A stretch of DNA of 64,000 nucleotides from Psychroserpens burtonensis DSM 12212 (GTDB lineage: Bacteria; Bacteroidota; Bacteroidia; Flavobacteriales; Flavobacteriaceae). Below the pieces are notes generated by a model that was not told the DNA's origin, did not search any database, and worked only from the letters and a program-made list of their open reading frames with translations. This document shows positions 8,595 through 17,404 of this stretch, in pieces. A program made the translations under genes and the position numbers. The DNA lies in NCBI RefSeq assembly GCF_000425305.1, contig NZ_AUDE01000026.1:1-64000 (forward strand), written 5' to 3'. Each line of letters starts with the position of its first letter. Within the stretch, counting starts at the first letter, position 1.

Positions 8595-9869
8595 TTAGCC
8601 TCTACTAGCAAGAATATATATAATACCCAATAAAATAACACTTCCAAAAGCATAGCTAACAAATTTCCCTGTAATTTTTGAACCTTTAAATAACGTAATC
8701 CCAAGTTTTACTAACATATTACTTATAGTCGCTGCGATGATGACAGATGACGCGAGTTTTAGTTGTTCTCCATCTAAAGAAAACTTTGCCATACTTATGG
8801 TAATAGCATCGGTATCTGCCAAACCAGCAATTAATGCAGAATAGTACAAACCACTCTCTCCTAGAATTTTCTCACTATAAAAAACCGCGTATAATATTAA
8901 GACATAGACAACCCCAAAACCGATGGCATTCAACATATTTAGAGGGTTTCCTAATTTAATATTGGTATCAGGTTTATGATCATCCTTTCTCATCAATATC
9001 AGAGTCGCAATAACACATACCAGCGTTAATAACCCGAAGGGTAATGCTAAATATTTCAAAAGGGCATTATTAAAAATATAGGATAATAAGGCCAGTCTTG
9101 GAAACATAATGGCTGAGGCTACAATAATGCCTGCACTATATTTTTTGGAAAGATCTGGAGATGCCTTACTTCTTGATGCGTAATTCCAAGCTACTGCTGT
9201 ACTGGATATTAATCCGCCAAGTATAGCCGTAAGAATTATACCTTTTTTGGAACCTACAAACTTAACTAAAAAATATCCAATGAAATTTAAAAAGGAGACA
9301 ATGACTATAATAGAACCAATCTCAAAAGGATTTAGTAAATGATCTGGACCATATTCCTTATTAGGTAAAAAAGGTAAGATCAATAAAGCGATTATTGAGA
9401 ATTTTATAAATGCAAAAAGTTCTTCGGAAGTAATATTACTGATGACTGAACGGAATCGCGTCTTAAGAGAAAGAAGGGTAACAATAATGACCGCTATGGC
9501 TAAGGCATCTCTATAATATTCAACAGACACCATTATACCTAAAACAAAAGTTGCTATTAAGGCTAAATTGGTAGTTAAACCTTGTCCATATTCCTCTTGC
9601 TTTTGAGAGAACTGATTAACTGCTAAGAACAAAATAAAGGCACCTAAACTTATAATTAATAACCAAGGTGTAAATAATTTGGTAAGGCTCGCCAACGAAA
9701 AACCAAGAATAGCAACGATAGGAAAGGTTCGTATTCCAGCAATACCTTTTTCTTCCTTAAGTTTATCGTATTCTCTTTCTAGACCAATAATAAGACCTAT
9801 ACCCAGACTCATTAATACACCTAAAATATTAGACCCAATGAGTTCGTTAATTCCTTGGTAAATTTGCAT
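8595..9869 (-). CDS. MgtC/SapB family membrane protein with DUF4010 domain
   Basis: A polytopic membrane protein of 424 residues. The N-terminal MgtC/SapB-like domain carries LGIGLIIGLEREY and GIAGIRTFPIVAILG (residues ~20-60). A C-terminal DUF4010 region holds GGLISSTAVAWNYASRS (~220-240) and LIAGLADTDAITISMAK (~345-365). About 11-12 hydrophobic segments are visible. MgtC relatives are tied to magnesium limitation and ATP synthase control, but the role of DUF4010 members is not established. It is monocistronic by layout, with its own 100-base upstream gap. Confidence 0.88.
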   Translation of the reverse strand: MQIYQGINELIGSNILGVLMSLGIGLIIGLEREYDKLKEEKGIAGIRTFPIVAILGFSLASLTKLFTPWLLIISLGAFILFLAVNQFSQKQEEYGQGLTTNLALIATFVLGIMVSVEYYRDALAIAVIIVTLLSLKTRFRSVISNITSEELFAFIKFSIIALLILPFLPNKEYGPDHLLNPFEIGSIIVIVSFLNFIGYFLVKFVGSKKGIILTAILGGLISSTAVAWNYASRSKASPDLSKKYSAGIIVASAIMFPRLALLSYIFNNALLKYLALPFGLLTLVCVIATLILMRKDDHKPDTNIKLGNPLNMLNAIGFGVVYVLILYAVFYSEKILGESGLYYSALIAGLADTDAITISMAKFSLDGEQLKLASSVIIAATISNMLVKLGITLFKGSKITGKFVSYAFGSVILLGIIYILASRG

Positions 9870-9973
9870 ATATTTTTAATAAAAAATAGAAAGGCTCTTA
9901 CACCATTTTTAACATAAATTCGCCTCAAAACTGGTATTAAAAGAGTCTATCTCTGTAATACTTGTAACTCATT

Positions 9974-10360
9974 TTACATATACTTTTCAAGAAACCTAAA
10001 AAACTCTTTTTTAAGTTCTGAGTATATGTGTCTTTGGGTTTCTAAACGATTTCTAAACTCTAAATGCTTTTTAACCATTTGAGTATCTAGTGCGTCTGCA
10101 CCTGTTTTACTTTGTCCAGCAATACGTGTTTCGTGTTCTTCTATATCTTCAAGCATCTCTTCTATTACCTCATTGTGAAGAACAAATTCATTCTGGTAAT
10201 GCTCTAATTGAGCAAGTACGTCTTTGTTTGTCCAACGTGTTACTAGTTCACTCAAACGATTATTAAAAAATTTTAACTCGTCTTTCCAAAAGGCAAGTTC
10301 TCCTTTCCATCGTTGGTGTTCAAAGTGTAAATTGGAGTTGTATATAATTCCATTTTCCAT
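9974..10360 (-). CDS. Conserved hypothetical coiled-coil protein, 128 aa
   Basis: The protein is almost entirely helical and charged, with Trp-rich start HQRWKGELAFWKDELKFF and heptad-like stretches to the end (EFRNRLETQRHIYSELKKEF). No signal peptide or membrane segment is visible and no named family is recognised. It lies downstream of ackA on the same strand but is separated by 264 bases. That gap contains a perfect FNR-like palindrome 61 bases before its start, so it probably has its own oxygen- or stress-responsive promoter. Confidence 0.65.
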   Translation of the reverse strand: MENGIIYNSNLHFEHQRWKGELAFWKDELKFFNNRLSELVTRWTNKDVLAQLEHYQNEFVLHNEVIEEMLEDIEEHETRIAGQSKTGADALDTQMVKKHLEFRNRLETQRHIYSELKKEFFRFLEKYM

Positions 10361-10420
10361 AGTATTTGGTATTTGTGTTTATACTTATTTCAAAGTTGAA
10401 GTTTTATTGACAAGTTTAAA

Positions 10421-10434
10421 ATGATTTAAATCAT
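10421..10434. promoter_or_regulatory. FNR/Crp-like 14-bp perfect palindrome
   Basis: ATGATTTAAATCAT is a perfect palindrome of the form ATGATnnnnATCAT, centred about 67 bases upstream of the minus-strand start at 10360. The same 10 defined bases occur at 16060 and 35090. It fits the TTGATnnnnATCAA consensus of FNR-type regulators with A/T at the outer positions. Confidence 0.6.
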
Positions 10435-10624
10435 ACTTGATTTAAAATAACCTCAACCATATTAAAGATCTTACTCATCCTTTTAAAGTAAAAGGATAGA
10501 GTGCACTGACCTGTATTTATAAATACTTAAAGCAGTCTTACGATTAGGGATTATCCTATTGAAAATAATGCATAAGAAGAAGATTGAACGCACATAATGT
10601 GAGTGATGCAAGAACCCGAAGAAA

Positions 10625-11815
10625 TTATGTCAGTAAGACAAAAGCCTGCTTCGCTATTTCTAATTCTTCATTGGTAGAAATAACTAGTATTTTCACTTCG
10701 GAAGCAGATGTATTAATTTCCTTTATATCATTTAATGGCTGTTCGTTTTTTATGTCATCTAAAACAATTCCGAAGACATCCATATCAGTACATACAAGCT
10801 TTCGAATCACACTCGAATTCTCTCCAATTCCTGCAGTAAATATAATGGCATCTAATCCGTTCATCGTTGCAGTATATGCGCCAATGAATTTTTTTATGCG
10901 ATAGGCATTCATCTCTAAGGCTAGAGTGCAGTCTGAATTACCATTTTCAGCTTCCCTTTGAATGTCTCTTAAATCGCTATATCCTGTAAGCCCTAACATA
11001 CCACTTTCTTTAGTAAGTAGCGCATTTACTTTATCCAAGTTATATCCTAAATTATTAACTAAATAAAATACAATTGAGTGGTCTATATCACCACTCCTGG
11101 AACCCATTATAAGTCCGTTAGAAGGCGCAAAACCTAAACTATGGTCGATGCTTTTACCGTCCAAAACTGCTGTTATACTGCAACCGTTGCCTAAATGAAT
11201 GGAAATAATCTTAGATTTTTCCAACTGTAGATATTCAATAGCCTTTTCAGATACATACTTATGACTCGTGCCGTGGAAACCATATACCTGAATATTTTGT
11301 TCCTTATAAAGACTGTTGGGAATAGCGTATTTTTTGGCTTTTTCAGGAATGGTTTGGTGAAAGGCGGTATCAAAAACAGCGATTTGCTTCGCTAAGGGAA
11401 AAAGTTGCTCTGCAATAAGAATTCCTTCAAGATTATTAGGATTGTGCAAAGGTGCTAAGGCAGTATATGCTCGAATCTCTTCCTTAACTTCAGAATTAAT
11501 TAGAGTGGTATTCGAAAATGAATTCCCACCGTGTACTACGCGATGTCCTACAACTTCAATGTCATCCGTATCCTGAATAACTCCTTTATCTGGGTGGAGT
11601 AACAATTCTACAATTTTTTTTAACCCTTCCTTATGTGTGCTTATGCTTTCAGTTTTCTTAATACTAACGGTATTCGCTTTATATTGTAGAATGGCATCGT
11701 CGTGACCAATACGTTCCAAAAGACCGTGACATATTAATTCTTCGGAAGGCATTTTTATAAACTGAAATTTTATTGAAGAGCTTCCAGAGTTGATTACCAA
11801 TATATTCATAGACAT
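10625..11815 (-). CDS. ackA: Acetate kinase
   Basis: The enzyme interconverts acetyl phosphate plus ADP and acetate plus ATP, the second step of the acetate overflow pathway. The 396 residues match the family. Visible motifs are the N-terminal NSGSSSIKFQ (residues ~9-18), GHRVVHGG (~87-94), FDTAFHQTIP (~148-157), LGNGCSI (~208-214) and GSRSGDIDHS (~235-244). The start ATG lies 9 bases after the pta stop, so the two genes form an operon. All expected catalytic segments look intact. Confidence 0.96.
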   Translation of the reverse strand: MSMNILVINSGSSSIKFQFIKMPSEELICHGLLERIGHDDAILQYKANTVSIKKTESISTHKEGLKKIVELLLHPDKGVIQDTDDIEVVGHRVVHGGNSFSNTTLINSEVKEEIRAYTALAPLHNPNNLEGILIAEQLFPLAKQIAVFDTAFHQTIPEKAKKYAIPNSLYKEQNIQVYGFHGTSHKYVSEKAIEYLQLEKSKIISIHLGNGCSITAVLDGKSIDHSLGFAPSNGLIMGSRSGDIDHSIVFYLVNNLGYNLDKVNALLTKESGMLGLTGYSDLRDIQREAENGNSDCTLALEMNAYRIKKFIGAYTATMNGLDAIIFTAGIGENSSVIRKLVCTDMDVFGIVLDDIKNEQPLNDIKEINTSASEVKILVISTNEELEIAKQAFVLLT

Positions 11816-11824
11816 TCTTTAGTT

Positions 11825-13933
11825 TTAAAATCCTTGCGCCTGAATTGCCGTAACGATAACCGTATTAAAAACATCATCTACCGTACAACCTCGACTTAAA
11901 TCATTCACAGGTTTATTTAATCCTTGAATTATTGGCCCGATAGCCAATGCTTTTGTTTCTCGTTGCACCGCTTTATACGTATTATTTCCAGTATTTAGAT
12001 CAGGAAAAATAAAAACAGTAGCTTGACCGGCTACTTCAGAGTTCGGCATTTTGGTCTTACCAACCGCCGCATCAACCGCAGCGTCATATTGAATAGGACC
12101 TTCAATTTTTAAATCAGGTCTTATTTTCTTGACAATTTCTGTTGCCTTTCGCACACGTTCCACATCTTCTCCAACACCCGAAGTCCCTGACGAATAGGAT
12201 AACATTGCGATCTTAGGCTCAATGCCAAAGGATAAACTAGTAGCCGCAGATGACATTGCAATTTCAGCCAACTGCTCTGATGTAGGGTTGGGATTAATAG
12301 CACAGTCTCCATACACAGACACGCGATCTTCCAAACACATAAAAAAGACGGAAGAGACTAAAGATGTTTCTGGTTTAGTTTTAATAAATTGTAATGCGGG
12401 TAGAATGGTATGCTGTGTGGTATGCACTGCTCCTGAAACCATACCATCTGCATCGCCCATATGCACCATCATTGTGCCAAAATAAGACACGTCTTCCATC
12501 AAATCTTTAGCCATTGCAAGATTGACATTCTTATGTTTTCGCAGCTCGTACAACGCTTTCGCATAAGCTTCAAAACACTTAGATTCAATAGGATTGATAA
12601 TCGTTATTCTATCTAAATCTAGCATAATGTCTAAAGTCGCGATTTTATCTTCTATTTGTTTTTCATCTCCAAGAAGGGAGATATCAACCACATCTAAATC
12701 AATCAATTGTTTTGTAGCCCTAAGAATACGCTCGTCTAATCCCTCTGGTAATACGATATGTTTTTTATTCGATTTTGCTTTTTGTAATAAGTTATACTGA
12801 AACATTCTAGGTGTAATTCCGTTCGTTTCAAAAGTAATCAAGCGCTCTACCAGAGCTTCCACCTGTACATGTTTTTCAAAATCCTTTATTGAGGTTAGTA
12901 TCTTTTGTGTATTCTGCGCATATATCTGCGATTTTATGGCACCTATCCTATTTGCGACTGAGAATGTGCCTTCTTTTACCGAAATAATTGGAACAACATC
13001 TGAAAGCCCTTCAATCAGTTTAATGATTGAATCTTCAGGTATTAATCCACCTGTAAGTACAATACCAGATATAGAAGGATAATTAGCTGAAATATTTGCC
13101 TGTAGCGCTCCTAAAATGATATCGGCTCTATCGCCTGGTGTTATGACCAAACCATTCTCTTTTAAATGGGTGAGATAGTTACGTAATTGCATGGCTCCAA
13201 CACTAAAATATCCAGCTTGGTTGTTAATATAAGATTCTCCAAAAAGCACAGTTGCCTCTAGTTCTTCGACAATCTCCTTTATGGACGCATTTGCCAAAAT
13301 GGGATTTAACGGAATCGCGTTTACGATGACTTCGGAAGGCAGATGCTTCTCCAACTCAGCAACTACTAAAGATTGATTTTTTAGTTCTACTTTGTTGGCT
13401 ATAATAGACAAAACCTCAACACCTTTATCTCTAAATGAATCATAAGCTATTTGTAAACTTCCCACGAGTTCTTCAATCGTTTTCCCAACACCACTAGCCA
13501 GAATAATTGCTGGGACACCTAAGTTTTTAGCAATCAATACATTGATATCAAATTCTATAATAGAGCCTTCACCAGTAAAACTAGTGCCTTCTATTAAGAC
13601 AAAATCAAAGCGCTCTTCAAGAGCTTTATACTTTTCAATAATCTTGCTGATAATCTCATCATCTTTATTTTCGTTTTTCATTCTTATGACCTCACTTCGA
13701 CTAAAGGCATAGGCCTCTTCAAATTTCAAGTCCAAGTTAAAATAAGTCTTAACTGTATTGATATGATTATCGATTTTACCTTTCTTGAAGTCATCAATGA
13801 TGGGTCTAAAATAGCCCACTTTAGCTGCCTTACCCAATAAGAGTTGCATCAATCCCAGTGATACAATAGACTTCCCGCTATTAGGTTCGATTGTAGTAAT
13901 ATAAATAGCTTTATTAGTTGGTTTATTTGTCAT
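11825..13933 (-). CDS. pta: Phosphate acetyltransferase
   Basis: The enzyme converts acetyl-CoA and phosphate to acetyl phosphate. At 702 residues it is the long, E. coli-like form. It has an N-terminal BioD-like P-loop domain (TTIEPNSGKSIVSLGLMQLL, residues ~13-32), a central DRTGG-type domain (~220-340) and a C-terminal PTA/PTB catalytic domain from about residue 375 (MVHMGDADGMVSGAVHTTQH, YDAAVDAAV). It is coupled to ackA downstream and preceded closely by two small genes, giving a four-gene minus-strand unit from 14542 to 10625. Confidence 0.96.
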   Translation of the reverse strand: MTNKPTNKAIYITTIEPNSGKSIVSLGLMQLLLGKAAKVGYFRPIIDDFKKGKIDNHINTVKTYFNLDLKFEEAYAFSRSEVIRMKNENKDDEIISKIIEKYKALEERFDFVLIEGTSFTGEGSIIEFDINVLIAKNLGVPAIILASGVGKTIEELVGSLQIAYDSFRDKGVEVLSIIANKVELKNQSLVVAELEKHLPSEVIVNAIPLNPILANASIKEIVEELEATVLFGESYINNQAGYFSVGAMQLRNYLTHLKENGLVITPGDRADIILGALQANISANYPSISGIVLTGGLIPEDSIIKLIEGLSDVVPIISVKEGTFSVANRIGAIKSQIYAQNTQKILTSIKDFEKHVQVEALVERLITFETNGITPRMFQYNLLQKAKSNKKHIVLPEGLDERILRATKQLIDLDVVDISLLGDEKQIEDKIATLDIMLDLDRITIINPIESKCFEAYAKALYELRKHKNVNLAMAKDLMEDVSYFGTMMVHMGDADGMVSGAVHTTQHTILPALQFIKTKPETSLVSSVFFMCLEDRVSVYGDCAINPNPTSEQLAEIAMSSAATSLSFGIEPKIAMLSYSSGTSGVGEDVERVRKATEIVKKIRPDLKIEGPIQYDAAVDAAVGKTKMPNSEVAGQATVFIFPDLNTGNNTYKAVQRETKALAIGPIIQGLNKPVNDLSRGCTVDDVFNTVIVTAIQAQGF

Positions 13934-13942
13934 GTGCTCAAA

Positions 13943-14308
13943 CTATATTTTAATGATATCTGTGGGAGTTTCAACTAAGATAGTAGTATCTCCTCGTAAA
14001 GCAATAGGTTGTTTCATAATCTGCGGATTATGTTGTATCATTTTTATCCAATCGTTTGTCGAAAAATTATGATATTCAAAATTTGATGTATACGAAGGGT
14101 GTTCTTGGTTTACAAGATTAGCTACATCCATATGCAATCTTTCTGCAAGTTCGACTATTTGAGTTCCTGTTAATTTTGTTTTTAAGATATCTATGTCTTG
14201 AATAGGTAATCCTTCCGCTTTAGCAAAAGCCAAGGTTTGTTTTGCTCTTATAGACTGAGAACTGTAAAACAATGTTATTTGTCTATTTGACGTAGCTATT
14301 TCTCCCAT
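13943..14308 (-). CDS. ArsC/Spx-like thioredoxin-fold protein without catalytic Cys
   Basis: The 121-residue protein follows the arsenate reductase/Spx fold: a first strand ITLFYSSQSIRAKQTLAFAK, a middle helical region LTGTQIVELAERL, and the C-terminal MIQHNPQIMKQPIALRGD, where ArsC has its conserved Pro and Arg. The Cys expected in the first loop (CxxS/CxxC position) is replaced by Ser in SSQS, and the protein has no Cys at all, so reductase activity is unlikely. It lies 9 bases upstream of pta and probably has a regulatory or structural role. Confidence 0.75.
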   Translation of the reverse strand: MGEIATSNRQITLFYSSQSIRAKQTLAFAKAEGLPIQDIDILKTKLTGTQIVELAERLHMDVANLVNQEHPSYTSNFEYHNFSTNDWIKMIQHNPQIMKQPIALRGDTTILVETPTDIIKI

Positions 14309-14329
14309 AATATTGACTCTAAAGTTTAC

Positions 14330-14542
14330 TTATTTGTTTTTGTGTGTCGCCAAATGATGTTCTAGTAATTGCTTTAGACTCTCTAAATACTCTTGCATTG
14401 CCCTCTTATCAACGTGTGGATGATTAGAAGTTGCTATGGTCATTGGATTTTCATCTAATGTGCGATAGAGCTCTGGGTAATTGGTTTCGATATTAGTTGT
14501 GATTTCAGAAATCTCTCTAATCTGATTATGTAAATGCTTCAT
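14330..14542 (-). CDS. Small hypothetical protein, 70 aa
   Basis: A short, soluble, His-rich helical protein (MKHLHNQIREISEITTNIET; later LLEHHLATHKNK). It lies 21 bases upstream of the ArsC-like gene and is probably the first gene of the pta-ackA operon. No family is recognised. The DNA immediately upstream is occupied by a dead ABC permease gene, so its original promoter may have been replaced. Confidence 0.55.
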   Translation of the reverse strand: MKHLHNQIREISEITTNIETNYPELYRTLDENPMTIATSNHPHVDKRAMQEYLESLKQLLEHHLATHKNK

Positions 14543-14578
14543 AATAGGTATTTTAACAAATATTATTTATTTTATGTC

Positions 14579-15045
14579 TTACTCATATCTTAGAGTATCA
14601 ATAGAATTCAATTTTGCTGCTTTTCGTGCAAAAAAATACCCAAAAGCAAAACCTACATCTCAAAACGTGTTCCTATTTCTCTATTTCTATTGAATAAAAA
14701 GCTGCTCATATAAAATACGGTTATTTAAAAATAATCTAATTTCCAACAACACCAAATACAATCTATATAGGACTACCAACCAAGCTTGATACGATCGCTT
14801 CCATTAAAAATGGTGCGATAATATCACTTTCCCCAGTATGGATTGCTAATCACATGCCAATTTCAAGGCTTCTTTCAGTTACAAAAACTAAGATAATATT
14901 CGTAATTCTAATGCCAGCAACAATTAATAAAATACTGATAATTGCTCCTAATAGGATATTTAAAATACCAGTGCTATTTCCCATGATTTCCTGAAATTCA
15001 ACTTGTATTGTAATTTCAAAATCATCTCCGACTCCATTCTTAATC
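14579..15045 (-). pseudogene. MacB-type ABC transporter permease, C-terminal remnant
   Basis: The minus strand encodes, with several interruptions, the last third of a MacB/FtsX-type permease. It begins GVGDDFEITIQVEFQEIMG, continues ILNILLGAIISILLIVAGI and ERSLEIGM, has a TGA where an Arg is expected, then AIHTGESDIIAPFLMEAIVS, another stop, and the closing GYFFARKAAKLNSIDTLRYE ending at 14579. In MacB these correspond to the last three membrane helices and the cytoplasmic tail. The N-terminal part and ATPase are absent. This explains the whole gap between the small 14330 gene and usp. Confidence 0.8.
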
Positions 15046-15168
15046 TTATGTGATTATAGCAAAAGCTCGGTAGTTTCTATTAAGGGATGAAGCGTATTAG
15101 CGAGTAATACTAATATTCAAATCACAAGACCTTTAGAGAACATGCTATGTTATTACTGCAGCATCACC

Positions 15169-16005
15169 TTAATTCTCCATAACTAATAATGGCACTTTTA
15201 AATCAAAAGTGAAACGCTCTACAGGATGCGTAATAAACAGACGTTCTAAAAAAGAATGTCTCCGACTCATCATAGCTAATAAATCTATGCTATTCTCTAC
15301 AATATGTTTTGTGATCACGTTGTATAAATTTCCTTGATCCAGTTCAAGAAAAGAATGATCAATATTTGTAAAACAAACATCTAAAAATGCTCTATTATTT
15401 TCTTGATTTCCTGTAAGATGTTCAGAATCTTTAACATGAATAACATGAACAACGTAATCGTATTTATTAGCAAGGCCCACTAATGTTGATAAATCGTTAG
15501 GTTTATACTCAGAATAATAATTAGTTGGAAAAACGATATCTTTAATTTCTGAATATTTATAATCATTAGGGATTACTAATACCGAACAACTACAACGCTG
15601 AATCACTCTAATGGTATTAGACCCAAAAATACGTTTATCTAATTTAGAATTCCCTCTAGTCCCCATAACGATCAACTCAATATCCTCAATATCTACAAGT
15701 TGATTAATCGCATCAATAAAATTATCATAATCAACATTAGATTTAAAAACATGCAAGCCGTTTCCAAAAGTGTTCTCTAAGTTATTAATCAAAAGTTTAA
15801 TTTGTTCTATAGAAGAACTAATTAATGAATTAAAAATAGTATCTGAAGGCTTCATCGATATCAAATCATCACTCACAAAAGAAGAGACCTTTTGTACATT
15901 CAAAACATAAAACTCACAGGCTTCATTTTTAAAAAATTCTAGTGCATAGTGAATAGCGTTAATAGAGTTCTCAGAGAAATCAGTTGGCAATAAAATTTTT
16001 TTCAT
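15169..16005 (-). CDS. Universal stress protein, two UspA domains
   Basis: The 278-residue cytoplasmic protein has two tandem Usp folds. The first (residues 1-145) opens KKILLPTDFSENSINAIHYA and keeps the ATP-binding signature G-2x-G-9x-G-S as GTRGNSKLDKRIFGSNT. The second (about 150-278) is more divergent and ends with the partner motif ERLFITHPVERFTFDLKVPLLVM. Tandem Usp proteins respond to starvation and low oxygen. A perfect FNR-like palindrome lies 55 bases upstream of the start, in line with oxygen-linked control. Confidence 0.92.
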   Translation of the reverse strand: MKKILLPTDFSENSINAIHYALEFFKNEACEFYVLNVQKVSSFVSDDLISMKPSDTIFNSLISSSIEQIKLLINNLENTFGNGLHVFKSNVDYDNFIDAINQLVDIEDIELIVMGTRGNSKLDKRIFGSNTIRVIQRCSCSVLVIPNDYKYSEIKDIVFPTNYYSEYKPNDLSTLVGLANKYDYVVHVIHVKDSEHLTGNQENNRAFLDVCFTNIDHSFLELDQGNLYNVITKHIVENSIDLLAMMSRRHSFLERLFITHPVERFTFDLKVPLLVMEN

Positions 16006-16059
16006 GACATAATGAGATTTAATTCGATGCGAAATTACTAAGTATTCTTCAAAAAAGTC

Positions 16060-16073
16060 ATGATAAATATCAT
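16060..16073. promoter_or_regulatory. FNR/Crp-like 14-bp perfect palindrome upstream of usp
   Basis: ATGATAAATATCAT is a perfect palindrome of the same form as the site at 10421, centred about 61 bases upstream of the usp start at 16005. Position and sequence suggest an activator site for a Crp/FNR-family regulator. It could also serve the divergent gene at 16199, but at a greater distance. Confidence 0.6.
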
Positions 16074-16198
16074 CTAGAAATAAGACTTTAAATGGAATAG
16101 AAACTTTAATAAAAAATTAGTTAGATAATTAATAGAGAACATTGTATTTTCGGCATAATAAATGCTTCATCATACGTTATTGAACCAAACTAACAATT

Positions 16199-16981
16199 AT
16201 GAGATTACTTTTAGTACCCGCTTTTGTTTTATGCCTTTTTTCAAGCGCCTCTTCTCAAAATAACACCATTACTGCAGGAGAAACCCTAATTTATACAGCA
16301 TCTTATAACATGTCTGGATTGCTTAACGAATTAGCGCAAGTCACCATGGAGACTAGTGCAGTCAAGACATCAAAATCTACCTTATTAAAATTAAAATGTA
16401 CTGCTACAACCTATAGTAAATGGGATAGCTTTTTTAAAATTAGAGATTTATATGAAAGCTATGTGAGCCCAAAAACCTTAAAGCCCTATCTACATAATAG
16501 AGATATTAGCGAGGGTGGTTATGAGAAATTCATGAAGTATACATTCAATCATACGGCTAATAATGTGTCGAGCTTAATGCGTAAAAAAAGAGGTGATGGG
16601 ACGACTTGGGAAGAAAAGAAAACGGTTAAGATAGGGGCGTCCACTCGTGATATAGTAACAACGCTTTACCATATAAGAAACTTAGACATTCACAAGGCTA
16701 GTATTGGTGATAATCAAAATTTCACAGTACTTTTTGACAATAAAGAAACAGTCGTAAGAATAAAATATCTTAGTAAAGAAACTATAAATACCGCTTTAGG
16801 TAAAAAAGAGTGTTACAAACTTGCCATCTCAGTAAGCAATAGTAACCTGCTTAAAGGTAATAACGATAATGTATTATGGCTTACAGCAGATGACAATAAA
16901 ATATTAGTCTATGCAAAGTTTAAAATAGCAGTTGGTAACGGAGAATTAAAAATTAAGTCGGCTACAGGTCTAAAACACTAA
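16199..16981 (+). CDS. DUF3108 domain-containing exported protein
   Basis: The N-terminus MRLLLVPAFVLCLFSSASSQ is a signal peptide with cleavage likely around residue 20. The mature part has the DUF3108 pattern: GETLIYTASYNMSGLLNELA, a central YTFNHTANNV region, and the strand KIKYLSKETINTALGKKECYKL, ending with LWLTADDNKILVYAKFKI. Family members are predicted periplasmic beta-rich proteins in Bacteroidota and Proteobacteria; no activity is established. A small membrane protein gene follows 4 bases downstream. Confidence 0.85.
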   Translation: MRLLLVPAFVLCLFSSASSQNNTITAGETLIYTASYNMSGLLNELAQVTMETSAVKTSKSTLLKLKCTATTYSKWDSFFKIRDLYESYVSPKTLKPYLHNRDISEGGYEKFMKYTFNHTANNVSSLMRKKRGDGTTWEEKKTVKIGASTRDIVTTLYHIRNLDIHKASIGDNQNFTVLFDNKETVVRIKYLSKETINTALGKKECYKLAISVSNSNLLKGNNDNVLWLTADDNKILVYAKFKIAVGNGELKIKSATGLKH

Positions 16982-16985
16982 TCAT

Positions 16986-17324
16986 ATGAAAAAGTTATTT
17001 TTAATTTTAGGTTTCATTACTGCAATTCTAGCACTTATTCTAGCTGTAACACCATTATTTAAAATTGCATACATACCATCTATAGCTACCTTGACATTTG
17101 GCTTACTCGCATTATTTACTTTCAAAGAAAAGCAACACAACAAAAAACCCATTCAACTTATCTTTTTAATGACCATAATAGCTTTAGCACTTACAACTTA
17201 TAAAGCAGTGTTCAGTAAATCTGAAGTTGGAAACACCGAACAACTTGAGCTAAAAGAAGAACAACTCGAAGAAGAATCAATTGAAGAGCTCGATGGTTTA
17301 GAAATTGATCTAAGTACAGAATAA
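16986..17324 (+). CDS. Small membrane protein, 112 aa
   Basis: Three hydrophobic segments (about residues 4-24, 28-45 and 52-72) are followed by a strongly acidic C-terminal tail of about 35 residues rich in Glu (LKEEQLEEESIEELDGLEID). No family is recognised. It begins 4 bases after the DUF3108 stop and ends just before a terminator hairpin, so the two genes form one transcript. Confidence 0.65.
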   Translation: MKKLFLILGFITAILALILAVTPLFKIAYIPSIATLTFGLLALFTFKEKQHNKKPIQLIFLMTIIALALTTYKAVFSKSEVGNTEQLELKEEQLEEESIEELDGLEIDLSTE

Positions 17325-17331
17325 ATTATTT

Positions 17332-17362
17332 AAGGTATCCTTTGGGTATTACCTTTTTTTTT
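17332..17362 (+). terminator. Rho-independent-type terminator
   Basis: AAGGTATCC, a short loop and GGTATTACCTT can pair imperfectly, followed by an uninterrupted T-run. It is well placed after the DUF3108/small membrane protein pair. Confidence 0.65.
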
Positions 17363-17404
17363 GTTTAATTTTACTGTGATTCAGTTCACTATCCCCAAAT
17401 TACA

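Noticed and set aside
10584-10904. 106-codon plus-strand frame within ackA
   Set aside because: It is antisense to the well-conserved 3' end of acetate kinase and has no independent support.
12222-12800. Plus-strand frames within pta
   Set aside because: They are antisense shadows of the phosphate acetyltransferase catalytic domain.
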